Under the pieces are notes generated by a model. The model ran no database searches, had not been told where the DNA came from, and was given only the letters and a program-made list of their open reading frames with translations. The position numbers and the translations under genes were made by a program. Positions 8,724 through 17,969 of a DNA stretch of 64,000 nucleotides are shown here, piece by piece (the first letter of the stretch is position 1; the number at the start of each line of letters is the position of its first letter). Origin of the DNA: Roseiarcus sp963835955 (lineage in GTDB: Bacteria; Pseudomonadota; Alphaproteobacteria; Rhizobiales; Beijerinckiaceae); contig CAWIHZ010000005.1 of the NCBI GenBank assembly GCA_963835955.1, positions 1 through 64,000 on the forward strand, written 5' to 3'.

Positions 8724-9535
8724 ACAGCATGGCTGACAAGATCTGCGTCATCGCAGGGGCGACGCAAGGGTTGGGCGCGGCCATCGCGCGGCGGCTGGCG
8801 GCGGCGGGCGCGGCTGGCATGGTGGTGACGGGCCGCAACGTGGCGCGTGGCGAGGCGGTAACGCATTCGATCTCCGCGGAGCACGGCACGGCGGCCATGT
8901 TCATCCGCGCCGACTTGGGCTCGGTCGAGGATTGCCGACGCGTGACAGCCGAGACCGATCGCCGCTTCGGCCGCATGAATGTCCTGGTGAACGCAGGCGC
9001 GATGACCGCTCGGGGCACGATCCTGAACACTCCCCCTGAACTCTTTGACCGCATGTTCGCGGTCAATGTACGCGGCCCGTTCTTCTTGATGCAGGAGGCG
9101 ATCAAGTTGATGATCCGCGATGGCGTCGAGGGAGCGATCTGCAATATCGGTTCCATGTCAGCGCTGGCCGGCCAACCGTTCATCAATCCCTACTGCGCGT
9201 CGAAGGCTGCGCTTAGCACACTTACGACGAACACCGCCTTCTCGGTGCTGGGTAATCGGATCCGCGTAAACCAACTGAACGTGGGCTGGATGGCCTCGGA
9301 CAACGAGATTCAGCTGCAGGCCGCAGAACGTGACGATCCCGACTGGATGGCAAAGGCGGTCGAGAGACTGCCCTTCGGCCGGCTGGTTGATCCGAAGGAG
9401 GTGGCGCGGGTAGTGAACTTCCTCGTTTCGGACGACGCTGGCTTGATGAGCGGCTCGATTGTGAATTTCGACCAGACTGTATGGGGCGCCGCCGCCGGAC
9501 AGTTGCCGACGCCAGACGGGCCGATGACGCTTTGA
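8720..9535 (+). CDS. SDR-family oxidoreductase
   Basis: This 271-residue short-chain dehydrogenase has the Rossmann motif GATQGLGAAIA near residue 14, the NAG motif (LVNAGAMT) near 90, catalytic Ser in NIGSMSAL near 143 and the YCASKAAL Tyr/Lys pair near 158. Together these make a complete classical SDR catalytic set. The GTG start at 8720 overlaps the iolE stop (GTGA) and has GAGG 7 bases upstream; an ATG at 8729 is a weaker alternative. As third gene of the iolD-iolE operon it probably acts on an inositol-derived ketone or deoxy sugar acid, but the exact substrate cannot be read from the sequence. Confidence 0.85.
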   Translation: MNSMADKICVIAGATQGLGAAIARRLAAAGAAGMVVTGRNVARGEAVTHSISAEHGTAAMFIRADLGSVEDCRRVTAETDRRFGRMNVLVNAGAMTARGTILNTPPELFDRMFAVNVRGPFFLMQEAIKLMIRDGVEGAICNIGSMSALAGQPFINPYCASKAALSTLTTNTAFSVLGNRIRVNQLNVGWMASDNEIQLQAAERDDPDWMAKAVERLPFGRLVDPKEVARVVNFLVSDDAGLMSGSIVNFDQTVWGAAAGQLPTPDGPMTL

Positions 9536-9581
9536 AAGCGAAAGTGCCTCCACAGGGCCTGCGCCGGGCGCTGCGCTCTTT

Positions 9582-10454
9582 TCATCTCTGGGTTACGATC
9601 GGAATGCGCGGAGTGTCGCGGTTTTTCTGGAGTCGCGCCGCCAAAGCAACGGTCAGTGCCTGCGCTAGGCACATCGGCGCCGCGAGCGAGCGCGAAAAGG
9701 TGTATTCATGCTCGGGCACTGCGAACAGCACCCTTGCATTCTTGGCCAGCGGAGACAGCGTGCCGTCGCTGATCGCTACGATCGGCACGCCGCGCGCGGC
9801 GGTCTCTTCCACAACGTTAACCACTTCGTTCGCGTAGAAACGGAACGAGACGGCGAACAGCAAGTCTTCGGTTCGGATGACTTTGGCCATATGCGTGGCC
9901 AGCCCGCCGCCCGGGTCCAAGAGGACGGTGCGTTTGCTGAGCATCGTCAGCACGTATCTCATGAGCTCGACGATCGGAATGGAACGCAGCTGGCCGATCA
10001 GGTAGATCGTGTCGGCCTTCTCCATCAGTTCGACGGCATCGGAAATCTGCACCGAGGAAATTCCCGTCAACAGGTCTTGCAGCGATGAGATGTCCCGCAC
10101 CACCAAATTTCGCAGGAAGCCCATCTCGCTGAAATTCTCGCGCGCGCCAAGCTCGTCTTCCAGAGCCTTGATGCGCGCGTCGAACCCCGGCGCGGCGGTA
10201 GACAGCCGCCGCTGGAACACCGTCTGAAGTTCTTTGAAGCCGCGATATCCGAGCCATTGGGCATGGCGCACCAAACTGGAGGCGTGAACCCCACATTTTT
10301 CGCCAATTGCGCTCACCGAAAGCACTGCGACGTCATTGGGGTTCTGGGTCAGGTAGACCGCGATCTTCTGATAGGAGTTGCTCATCTGCGGGAAGCGGTC
10401 ATGGATCATGCGAATTAACGCTTCGTAAGTATCTGGCGCGTCTCCGCCTGCCAT
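9582..10454 (-). CDS. RpiR/MurR-family transcriptional regulator (HTH_6 + SIS)
   Basis: This 290-residue regulator has an N-terminal winged helix-turn-helix of the RpiR type (residues about 10-90; SVSAIGEKCGVHASSLVRHAQ is the HTH core) and a C-terminal SIS sugar-phosphate-binding domain (about 125-255, with IYLIGQLRS and AISDGTLSPLA). RpiR proteins next to iol genes (IolR) repress inositol catabolism and respond to a phosphorylated intermediate. The ATG at 10454 is preferred because GGAAGGGG lies upstream; an ATG at 10496 lacks a ribosome site. It is convergent with the iolDE-SDR operon and lies just downstream of the ABC1 operon. Predicted targets are the repeats at 5886 and 13542. Confidence 0.85.
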   Translation of the reverse strand: MAGGDAPDTYEALIRMIHDRFPQMSNSYQKIAVYLTQNPNDVAVLSVSAIGEKCGVHASSLVRHAQWLGYRGFKELQTVFQRRLSTAAPGFDARIKALEDELGARENFSEMGFLRNLVVRDISSLQDLLTGISSVQISDAVELMEKADTIYLIGQLRSIPIVELMRYVLTMLSKRTVLLDPGGGLATHMAKVIRTEDLLFAVSFRFYANEVVNVVEETAARGVPIVAISDGTLSPLAKNARVLFAVPEHEYTFSRSLAAPMCLAQALTVALAARLQKNRDTPRIPIVTQR

Positions 10455-10585
10455 AGAGGCCCCTTCCTCAATCGCATCAACATGCAGTGGCGTCATTTCA
10501 ACGACTTTACAATTCGTGCTGCGCCGGCCGACGGTTGTCCTGTTGCCGCTTCACTGTAAAGCTGGCTTGCGGGCAGCGCAGTTCG

Positions 10586-11383
10586 TCAGGCCGACGAACC
10601 TCCGTGCAATTCATGCTCCAGTGTGCTGAGCCCCGCGCCGCCGGCCATGTGGAACATGAGGTTTTCAAGGGTCAGCTCCGAGCGCGGCGTGTCAAGATCG
10701 ACCTCGCCGCGCGACAGCACCATGAAATGGTCGCCGACGAGATAGGCGTGGTGCGGGTTGTGGGTGATGAAGATCACGCCGATCCCTTGCTCCCGCGCGG
10801 CTTGAGCGATGTAGCGCAACACGAGACCCGACTGCGCAACGCCGAGGGCCGCGGTGGGCTCGTCGAGGATCAACACGCGGGCGCCGAAATGGATGGCGCG
10901 GGCGATCGCCACCACTTGGCGCTGGCCGCCCGAGAGCGTGCCCACCGGCTGTTCGAGATTTTCGAGGTTGATCCCCATTCGGTGCAGTTCGTCCCCCGTA
11001 TTGGCCCACATCTTGATGGTGTCTAGCCGACGGAACAGACCTCGTCCTTTCACCAACTCTGAGCCGAGGAAGAAGTTGCGCCACACCGGCAGGAGCGGAA
11101 CCAATGCGAGCGTCTGGTAGACTGTGGCGATACCGAGGTCGAGCGCTTCGCGCGGCGAGGATAAACGCCGAGGCTGACCGTCCACCAGATACTCGCCCGC
11201 GTCATGCGGGAAGAGTCCTGCGATGATCGAGATCAGCGTCGATTTGCCGGCCCCATTGTCGCCCAGGATGCAGGTCACCTCGCCTTGGCGAACGGTCAGG
11301 TTCACGCCGCGGAGCGCGTTGATGGCTCCGTAATTCTTGCCGATGTCCTTGAGCTGGATGATCGGTGTGTCGGGGACAGCCAT
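10586..11383 (-). CDS. Sugar ABC transporter ATP-binding protein (ABC1)
   Basis: This 265-residue single-domain CUT2-type ATPase powers uptake of a sugar or inositol. Walker A is GDNGAGKST near residue 42, the Q-loop lies in TVYQTLAL, the signature is LSGGQ near 150 and Walker B is VLILDEP near 170, followed by the H-loop in FITHNPHH. Unlike the tandem-NBD proteins of ABC2 and ABC3, it is one half-size ATPase that would dimerise, as in the FrcA type. It begins 1 base after the permease stop. Gene order SBP-permease-ATPase and the adjacent RpiR gene suggest an inositol or related polyol transporter. Confidence 0.9.
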   Translation of the reverse strand: MAVPDTPIIQLKDIGKNYGAINALRGVNLTVRQGEVTCILGDNGAGKSTLISIIAGLFPHDAGEYLVDGQPRRLSSPREALDLGIATVYQTLALVPLLPVWRNFFLGSELVKGRGLFRRLDTIKMWANTGDELHRMGINLENLEQPVGTLSGGQRQVVAIARAIHFGARVLILDEPTAALGVAQSGLVLRYIAQAAREQGIGVIFITHNPHHAYLVGDHFMVLSRGEVDLDTPRSELTLENLMFHMAGGAGLSTLEHELHGGSSA

Positions 11384-11384
11384 C

Positions 11385-12437
11385 TCACTTACCCTTCATG
11401 GCGCGTGCGCGGATCCAGGTGTTCACGACAGTGGCGAGCAGCAACATCGCGCCGACGAAAAACTGGAACCAGTCCGGGTCCCAGTCGGCGTAGATCACCC
11501 CCTCGGTCGTCATGCCGAAGATGAAGGCGCCGAGTCCGGAGCCCACGGCCGAGCCGTAGCCGCCGGTCAGCAGGCAGCCGCCCACCACCGATGCGGCGAT
11601 GTAGAGGAGCTCGTTGCCGATGCCCGCGCCCGACTGCACCGTGTTGTAGGCGAAGAGCAGATGCATCGCGAGAAACCAGCAGCTGAAGCCGACCAGCATG
11701 AACAGCCCGATCTTCACCCTGTTCACTGGCACGCCCACGGCCCGCGCGCTGTCGCCCTGGCCGCCGACGGCGAAGATCCAGTTGCCGACCTTGGTGCGCA
11801 GAAGCACCCAGGTGGCGAGCGCGACGAAGATCAGCCAGTAGACGATGGCGATGCTGATCTGCGCGTGGCCGATCATGAAGTTGGAGGCGAAGATCGCCTG
11901 CAGCGTGTTGAAGCTCGCCATCCCGCTGATGTCCTGGGTCGCCACGTTGCCGGTGATCAGTTTGGTGATGGCGATGTTGAGCCCCTGCAGCATCAGGAAG
12001 GTGCCGAGAGTGACGAGGAAGCTGTGCAGCTTGGTCCGGATCAGGAGCAGGCCGTTCAACGCGCCGATGGCGAGCGAAAAGAACAGCGCGAAGACGACGC
12101 CGGCCCAGAGACTGCCGGCGACCTGGGTCGCGAACATCGAAGCGGCGAGCGAGGAGGTCGTCACGGCCACGCCGGCCGAGAGGTCGAACTCTCCGCCGAT
12201 CATCAGGAGCGAGATGGCGACGGCCGGGATGCCGATGGTCGCGGCCTGATAGAGGACGGTGGTGAAGGCGGCGAACTGCCGGAACGGCGGCGCCATCACC
12301 CAGAAGAAGATGAAGACGAGGATTGCGCCGCCGAGCGCGCCCGCCTCGGGGCGTTTCAGAGCGCGTTTCCAGAGGGCCTGAGCCTGAACCTGCCGCCGCG
12401 CTTGGGCTAGGCCTGCGCTTTCGGTGGTGGTCGACAT
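11385..12437 (-). CDS. Sugar ABC transporter permease (ABC1)
   Basis: This 350-residue inner-membrane protein of the BPD_transp_2 (RbsC/AraH) family has about nine hydrophobic helices. The family core is visible: the GGEFDLSAGVAV segment near residue 85, FLVTLGTFLMLQG near 155, and the cytoplasmic coupling region with FAVGGQGDSARAVGVPVNR near 220. A hydrophilic N-terminal tail of about 45 residues precedes the first helix. It lies between the binding protein and the ATPase in ABC1. The spacer to the binding protein (12438-12531) carries a strong hairpin. Confidence 0.9.
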   Translation of the reverse strand: MSTTTESAGLAQARRQVQAQALWKRALKRPEAGALGGAILVFIFFWVMAPPFRQFAAFTTVLYQAATIGIPAVAISLLMIGGEFDLSAGVAVTTSSLAASMFATQVAGSLWAGVVFALFFSLAIGALNGLLLIRTKLHSFLVTLGTFLMLQGLNIAITKLITGNVATQDISGMASFNTLQAIFASNFMIGHAQISIAIVYWLIFVALATWVLLRTKVGNWIFAVGGQGDSARAVGVPVNRVKIGLFMLVGFSCWFLAMHLLFAYNTVQSGAGIGNELLYIAASVVGGCLLTGGYGSAVGSGLGAFIFGMTTEGVIYADWDPDWFQFFVGAMLLLATVVNTWIRARAMKGK

Positions 12438-12457
12438 GGGTCTCCTCCACTTTAGTT

Positions 12458-12488
12458 CCGCCGGCCGGAGGGCGCCCCCGGTCGGCGG
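12458..12488 (-). promoter_or_regulatory. Intercistronic stem-loop between binding protein and permease (ABC1)
   Basis: CCGCCG-N-CCGG pairs with CCGG-N-CGGCGG around a 9-base loop (12469-12477). There is no U-tract, so a partial attenuator or 3'-end mRNA stabiliser is more likely than a full terminator. Such a site would let the binding-protein part of the message accumulate above the permease part. Equivalent hairpins occur in ABC2 and ABC4. Confidence 0.55.
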
Positions 12489-12531
12489 TCGGTTTCATTA
12501 CTTGGCCGGCAAGCCGCGGCCATTCCTTCAC

Positions 12532-13494
12532 TCAGCGGGTGCCGGCCTTGGCGTATTTGGCCACGGCCTCGGCGTTGTCCTTGGTCACGAAGAAGGGGCC
12601 GGTCAGCACCGGGCCGCCTCCGCCGACGGTATCCCCGTTGGTGAGGTAGAGCCACAGCATGTCGACCGCCTCATAGCCCTCGACATAGGGCTGCTGATCG
12701 ACCGCGAACTGTATCTTGCCCTTCGCGATCAGACCGATCGCCACCGGGCTCATGTCGAAGGTGCCGACCTTGGCCTTCGAGCCCGTCGCCGTGATGGCGT
12801 CGAGCACAACCGGCGCGAACGGCGCGCCGAGGGTGACGACATAGTCGATCGACGGGTCCTGCTGCAGCTTGGCCTGCACCCGCGCCTTGACCGTCGGCAT
12901 GTCATAGCCGGTCACGTAGAGCACCTCCATCTTGCCCTTGAAGGTGTCCTTGATACCGTCGCAGCGCGCCTCAAGCTGCACCGCGCCCTGCTGCTGGTCG
13001 AGGCAGATGACGTTCTTGGCGCCTTCCTTGTTGAGCCGCTCGCCCACCGCCTTGCCGGCCACGCTCTCGTCCTGTCCGGCGTAGCCGAGCAGGTCCTGTT
13101 CCTTCCACTGGCCGACGCCGGCATTGAAGCCGACGATCGGAATGCCGGCCTTTTGCGCCGCCTTCACCGCCGGCGCTTCGGCGTCGGGGAAGGCGAGCGT
13201 CAGCGCGATTCCGTTGACATGCTGCTCGACGACGTTGGAGATGAGCTGCGCTTCCTTGGTCGCCGTCGGGTCGGCGAGGTAGATCAGCCTCACGTTGTCC
13301 TTCTTGGCGGCGGCTTCAGCGCCCTTGCGGATGATGTCCCAGAAGGTGTCGCCCGGCTGGGCGTGGGTGATCATGGCAAAAGTGAACTGATCGCCCGCCG
13401 CAGAAGCGGCATTGGAGCTAATCAGCGTCGCGCAGGCGAGCGCAGAACCGGCCGCGACGCCGAGAATAGACATTTTCCTGATGTTAGTCATCAT
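12532..13494 (-). CDS. Periplasmic sugar-binding protein (ABC1)
   Basis: This 320-residue Peripla_BP_4 protein delivers its ligand to the ABC1 permease. A signal peptide is clear: a basic start MMTNIRKM, a hydrophobic core, and cleavage near SNAASAAG at about residue 33. The mature protein begins FTFAMITHAQPGDTFWDII, a pattern of ribose/fructose/inositol-type binding proteins. Inter-domain and ligand-contact segments include GFNAGVGQ and FDMSPVAIGLIAKG. The start is set by GGAGGAGACGA just before tandem ATGs at 13494/13491. It is the first gene of the ABC1 operon; its promoter region contains a 14-base inverted repeat at 13542-13555. Confidence 0.9.
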   Translation of the reverse strand: MMTNIRKMSILGVAAGSALACATLISSNAASAAGDQFTFAMITHAQPGDTFWDIIRKGAEAAAKKDNVRLIYLADPTATKEAQLISNVVEQHVNGIALTLAFPDAEAPAVKAAQKAGIPIVGFNAGVGQWKEQDLLGYAGQDESVAGKAVGERLNKEGAKNVICLDQQQGAVQLEARCDGIKDTFKGKMEVLYVTGYDMPTVKARVQAKLQQDPSIDYVVTLGAPFAPVVLDAITATGSKAKVGTFDMSPVAIGLIAKGKIQFAVDQQPYVEGYEAVDMLWLYLTNGDTVGGGGPVLTGPFFVTKDNAEAVAKYAKAGTR

Positions 13495-13541
13495 TCGTCT
13501 CCTCCATAGTTTGCGCCTCCCTGGGCGCCCCTTGCGACAAT

Positions 13542-13555
13542 ATTTGTTGCCAAAT
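13542..13555. promoter_or_regulatory. Candidate operator upstream of ABC1
   Basis: This perfect inverted repeat ATTTG-TTGC-CAAAT lies about 48 bases before the ABC1 binding-protein start. It has the same 5-4-5 geometry as the GCAAT-AATC-ATTGC repeat between iolG and iolD. Both regions also share a TGATTTTT...GCA string on the minus strand (13561-13575 here, 5896-5911 there). A common regulator, probably the RpiR protein, is inferred. Confidence 0.4.
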
Positions 13556-13780
13556 TGCAGCTTATGCAAAAATCATTCTTCGCGCTATGAGTCAAGGCAG
13601 AGTAAGAAGGCGACGCTCGTTCTAGATCGGATCACGTCGGTCGATTGCTTCTTCCAAAGTCGCACTCTTGCCGTTGAAATTGGTCGCAAAAATCCGCTCT
13701 TCGCAAGCTGTGGCGTGTCCTCAAATGGCGGTTTCGCAACTCAGCGAGCGCAGAGTCGCAGGGAGCCTTTGGTCGCTCTT

Positions 13781-13912
13781 ATGGATGCGGCAGCCGGCGC
13801 CGCACATGCCCACCCACCCGATGCGAACCAGCACATTGCCTTCGCCGTGGATCGGCTCGAGCCGGTCGATCAAAGTCAATCAGCCCAGCTCGTCTCAGAG
13901 AGTGGCTTTCAT
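13781..13912 (-). pseudogene. Decayed N-terminus of a zinc-type alcohol dehydrogenase
   Basis: Reading leftward from an ATG at 13912, the frame gives the start of a medium-chain dehydrogenase: a short beta strand, then GEGNVLVRIGWVGMCGAGC, close to the usual EVLVRIGRVGICGSD segment around the first zinc ligand. Two in-frame stops occur at codons 6 and 11, and the zinc-site Cys-Gly-Ser-Asp is degraded to CGAGC. No downstream two-thirds of the enzyme can be followed. The fossil lies directly behind the GntR gene, so the ancestral ABC2 locus probably encoded a polyol or aldonate dehydrogenase. The rest of 13570-13933 holds no gene. Confidence 0.6.
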
Positions 13913-13933
13913 CGTTTGCCTCTTTGTACACGC

Positions 13934-14659
13934 TCAGTCGGTCACCTGGCGGCGGGCTTCCTGCGCCAGGTCGCCGATCATGGTGAAGATCTTGTCGAGA
14001 TGGTCAATGAGCGCGGCTTCGGCGGCGGGCCCATCGCCGGCGTCGAGCGCGTCGAGGATCGCGAGATGCTCGGCGACGACGCGCGGCAGGCGCGTCGGAG
14101 AGCCGGAGAGGCGGATGAATCGGGAGAGCTTCGACTTGGCGGCGAAGATCGTCGCCCACACCCCCTTGCGGTCGACGAATTCGGCCAAGAGCGCGTGGAA
14201 GCGCTCGTCGGCGGCGTGAAAACCGTCGTCGTCGCCGATGTCGATCATCGCCGCCTGAAGCGCGACTACGGCGCGCGCCTGCCGGCTCTTTTCATCGCCC
14301 CAGACCTCGGCGACCTCTCTGAGCAACGCAACTTCTAGCGCGCGGCGGACGAAATGGCTGTCGCGGATGCCCGAAAGACGCACCGGCGCGACAAAGCTCC
14401 CCTGCTGAGGGAATACGTCGACAAGCCCCTCCTCAGATAGGCGCTGGATGGCGGCGCGGATCGGCGTGCGCGACACGCCGAACTGGCGCACGAGCGCGTT
14501 CTCGCTGATCGCTTCTCCGGGTTGCAGCTGCACTGCGACGATCGCCGCGCGCAGCGCTTCGTAGACCTGCTCGGCCACCGGCCTGCGCCGGTCGATGCGA
14601 AGCGTCAGTGAGGCGAGGCCTGCCGCGGACGCCTCATGCCCTTTCACTGCGAGTGACAT
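13934..14659 (-). CDS. GntR-family regulator, FCD subfamily
   Basis: This 241-residue repressor-type regulator has an N-terminal winged HTH (residues about 25-90; AISENALVRQFGVSRTPIR is the recognition region) and a C-terminal all-helical FCD ligand domain (about 100-225) with metal/ligand-binding residues in FHALLAEF and EHLAILDALDAGD. FadR/FCD regulators usually sense sugar acids or organic acids. It is divergent from the ABC2 binding protein, with 172 bases between the starts, and a TTGTATAC-type half-palindrome at 14742 fits the operator style of this subfamily. It most likely controls ABC2 in response to the transported sugar acid or a catabolite. Confidence 0.88.
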   Translation of the reverse strand: MSLAVKGHEASAAGLASLTLRIDRRRPVAEQVYEALRAAIVAVQLQPGEAISENALVRQFGVSRTPIRAAIQRLSEEGLVDVFPQQGSFVAPVRLSGIRDSHFVRRALEVALLREVAEVWGDEKSRQARAVVALQAAMIDIGDDDGFHAADERFHALLAEFVDRKGVWATIFAAKSKLSRFIRLSGSPTRLPRVVAEHLAILDALDAGDGPAAEAALIDHLDKIFTMIGDLAQEARRQVTD

Positions 14660-14831
14660 GGCGTCCGCCGCTCGATGGTCCCGCTCCCCGCCTGCGTGTC
14701 CTGTATTGCCCTGACTGAGATTTCATTTGCGCGTTGCACACTTGTATACTACGTTGACGGGAGACCTTGCAAGCCGTATCGGCCCCGCGCCGCCGCGAGT
14801 CTCAAGGCGAACTCGAGGGAGGAAAAAACAA
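14660..14831. promoter_or_regulatory. Divergent GntR/ABC2 promoter region
   Basis: This intergenic DNA lies between the GntR gene and the ABC2 binding protein. TTGTATACTAC at 14742-14752 resembles the TTGTATACAA-like, T-N-GT..AC-N-A palindromes bound by FCD regulators and is the best operator candidate. GAGGGAGG at 14815-14822 is the ribosome site of the downstream gene. No clear -35/-10 pair was assigned. Confidence 0.45.
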
Positions 14832-15857
<1,026 letters not shown>

Positions 15858-15871
15858 GGCAGGATCAGCGC

Positions 15872-15896
15872 GGCGCGCCCTTGCTCGAGGCGCGCC
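15872..15896 (+). promoter_or_regulatory. Intercistronic stem-loop between binding protein and permease (ABC2)
   Basis: Two copies of the self-complementary GGCGCGCC (15872-15879 and 15889-15896) can pair around a 9-base loop, 15 bases after the binding-protein stop. There is no poly-U, so attenuation or mRNA 3'-end protection is more likely than full termination. It occupies the same operon position as the ABC1 and ABC4 hairpins. Confidence 0.5.
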
Positions 15897-15949
15897 CGCC
15901 CGCCTCTTTCCCGACGAACGCAACGGCGGCCCGCCGCTTAAGAAGCCCG

Positions 15950-16999
15950 ATGCTTGACGCCAAGACCGCCGCTGCGCGCGAACCGACTGACGACGCCAAG
16001 GACTTCGCCCCCTATGCGCCCGCCGCTCTGTGGACGCGCGTGTTCCTGACGAACGAATTCGGTCTCGTCGCCCTCATCGCGATCTTCGCGCTCGCCTTCC
16101 GCCTGGCGACGCCGGGGTTTGCCTCGCCCTTCAACCTGTTCGCGATGGGCCGCGCGGCCGCCGTCAACATCGTCGTCGGCGAGGCGATGATGGTCGTGAT
16201 CGTCACGGGCGGCCTCGATCTCTCGATCGGCGCGGTCGGGGTCTCGGCGGCGATGGCATGCGGCTGGCTTATCCAGGTCGTCGGCCTGCCCTGGCCGCTG
16301 GCGCTTCTGGGCGGGGTCGCGCTGGGCGCGGCGCTCGGGTTCGTCAACGGCTGGACGGTGGTGCGGACCGGCCTCCACTCCTTCATCATCACGCTCGCCA
16401 GCATGAGCATCTTCTTCGGCGTGATGATCTTCCTCACCCACGCCGAATCCTACCGCAGCATCCCGCCCGCAGTCTCGACGTTCGGCTCGATGCGCCTTTG
16501 GGGCTTTCTGTCGCCCCTCCTCATCATCGCCGTTCTGGTCACCATCGGCCTCGCCGCGCTCTATCGCCGGACCGCGCTCGGGCGGGAAATGCTGGCGGCG
16601 GGCGCGCGTCCGCAGGCGGCCGAACTCTCGGGCGTGCGCGTCGGGCGGATCGTCGTCATCTGCCACGCGCTGACCGGGGCGCTCGCCGCCCTCGCGGCGC
16701 TGATGCTCCTCGCGCGCAACGGCGCGGCGATCCCCTCCATGGCCGGGCAGCTCGGGCAGGACTGGCTGCTGCCCGCCTTCCTCGGCCCGGTGCTGGGCGG
16801 CACGCTCCTGACCGGTGGGCGGGCCTCGCCGTTGGGAGCCTTCCTCGGCGCGCTGCTCGTCACGGTCCTGACGAGCGGGTTGCTGCTCCTGCAAATCGGC
16901 GAGTTCTGGGTGCAGGCGATCCTCGGGCTTCTCCTGCTCGCCGCCGTCCTGATGGATCAGGGGCGGCGGGTTTTCCTGACCAGCCGGAGAATGGCGTGA
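15950..16999 (+). CDS. Sugar ABC transporter permease A (ABC2)
   Basis: This 349-residue BPD_transp_2 (RbsC-like) membrane protein has about nine transmembrane helices. The family core TGGLDLSIGAVGVSAAMA lies near residue 90 and the coupling loop with AGARPQAAELSGVRVGR near 220. The first visible helix follows a 35-residue hydrophilic tail. The ATG at 15950 is taken; the frame stays open back into the binding-protein gene. Its TGA overlaps the ATG of the next permease, so the two are coupled and probably form a heterodimeric channel. Confidence 0.88.
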   Translation: MLDAKTAAAREPTDDAKDFAPYAPAALWTRVFLTNEFGLVALIAIFALAFRLATPGFASPFNLFAMGRAAAVNIVVGEAMMVVIVTGGLDLSIGAVGVSAAMACGWLIQVVGLPWPLALLGGVALGAALGFVNGWTVVRTGLHSFIITLASMSIFFGVMIFLTHAESYRSIPPAVSTFGSMRLWGFLSPLLIIAVLVTIGLAALYRRTALGREMLAAGARPQAAELSGVRVGRIVVICHALTGALAALAALMLLARNGAAIPSMAGQLGQDWLLPAFLGPVLGGTLLTGGRASPLGAFLGALLVTVLTSGLLLLQIGEFWVQAILGLLLLAAVLMDQGRRVFLTSRRMA

Positions 17000-17967
17000 T
17001 GGGGGCGCTCTCCCGCCTCGGCCGCGCGGACTGGTTTGGCCCCGCTCTGGTCACTTTGCTCGCGGTCGCCATCTTCGGGGCCTTGCGGCCGGCGTTCCTT
17101 TCGCCGCTCAACATTCAGGTGCTCCTGCTGGCGGTGGCGATCAACGCGCTCGTCGCCTATTCGCAGATGATCATCATCGCCATCGGCCAAATGAATCTCT
17201 CGGTCGGCGCCATCGGCGGCCTCGCCGCCGTCTCCTTCGCCGGCATGATGGAAGTCTGGGGCCTGCCGCCGCCGCTCGCCGCCCTGCTCGCGCTGCTGAT
17301 CGGCCTAGCCGCCGGCGTGTTCAACGGCCTGTTCATCGCCGCAACGGGCATTTCCGCCTTCGTCATCACGCTCGCCAGCCTCTCGCTGTTCAAGGGGATC
17401 AACCTCGGCGTCACCAAGGCGCAGCCGTTCTACAAAGTGCCCGCGATCGTCAAGGCGGCGGGCGCGACGACGTTCCTCGGCCCGCTGCCCTGGTTGATCA
17501 TCCCGACCGCCCTCGTCGCCGTCGGCCTCTGGTACATGCTGAACCGCCAGCCGATCGGCCGCTTCATCCTGGCCGTCGGCGGCAACCGCAACGCAGCCGA
17601 GCTCTCGGGCATCAGGGTCGGCTTCGTCGTCGTCGTCGCGCACGCTCTCTCGGGGCTCATTGCGGCGCTCGCCGGTCTGCTTCTCGTGGCGCGCCTGCAG
17701 ATCGGCCAGCCGACCATCGGCGACGACTGGCTCATCCTCTCCTTCGCCGCCCCGATAATCGGCGGCGCGGCGCTGAGCGGCGGCCACGTCGGCGTTGCGG
17801 CGACCACCCTCGGCGTCGTCATCGTCGCCATCATCACCCAGGCGCTCGTCTCCTTCAACATTGACCCGTTCCTGGTGCAGGTCGTGCTCGGCGTGCTCAT
17901 TCTGTGGGCGGTCGGGATCAACCGCCTGCGCGAAGTGCGCCTCGCCGGCACGATGAAAAGGGCGTGA
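16999..17967 (+). CDS. Sugar ABC transporter permease B (ABC2)
   Basis: This 322-residue BPD_transp_2 permease is paralogous to the preceding gene. The core segment IAIGQMNLSVGAIGGL is near residue 63, with FVITLASLSLFKGINLG near 120 and the coupling loop AVGGNRNAAELSGIRVGF near 190. The start overlaps the previous stop as TGATG, and the ATPase ATG follows its own stop by 2 bases. Two different permease genes in one system contrast with the single permease genes of ABC1, ABC3 and ABC4 and resemble rhamnose- or autoinducer-type transporters. Confidence 0.9.
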   Translation: MGALSRLGRADWFGPALVTLLAVAIFGALRPAFLSPLNIQVLLLAVAINALVAYSQMIIIAIGQMNLSVGAIGGLAAVSFAGMMEVWGLPPPLAALLALLIGLAAGVFNGLFIAATGISAFVITLASLSLFKGINLGVTKAQPFYKVPAIVKAAGATTFLGPLPWLIIPTALVAVGLWYMLNRQPIGRFILAVGGNRNAAELSGIRVGFVVVVAHALSGLIAALAGLLLVARLQIGQPTIGDDWLILSFAAPIIGGAALSGGHVGVAATTLGVVIVAIITQALVSFNIDPFLVQVVLGVLILWAVGINRLREVRLAGTMKRA

Positions 17968-17969
17968 CC

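Noticed and set aside
11337..12410. Plus-strand frame opposite the ABC1 permease
   Set aside because: Very His/Glu/Asp/Arg-rich, the typical antisense image of a membrane protein; no ribosome site.
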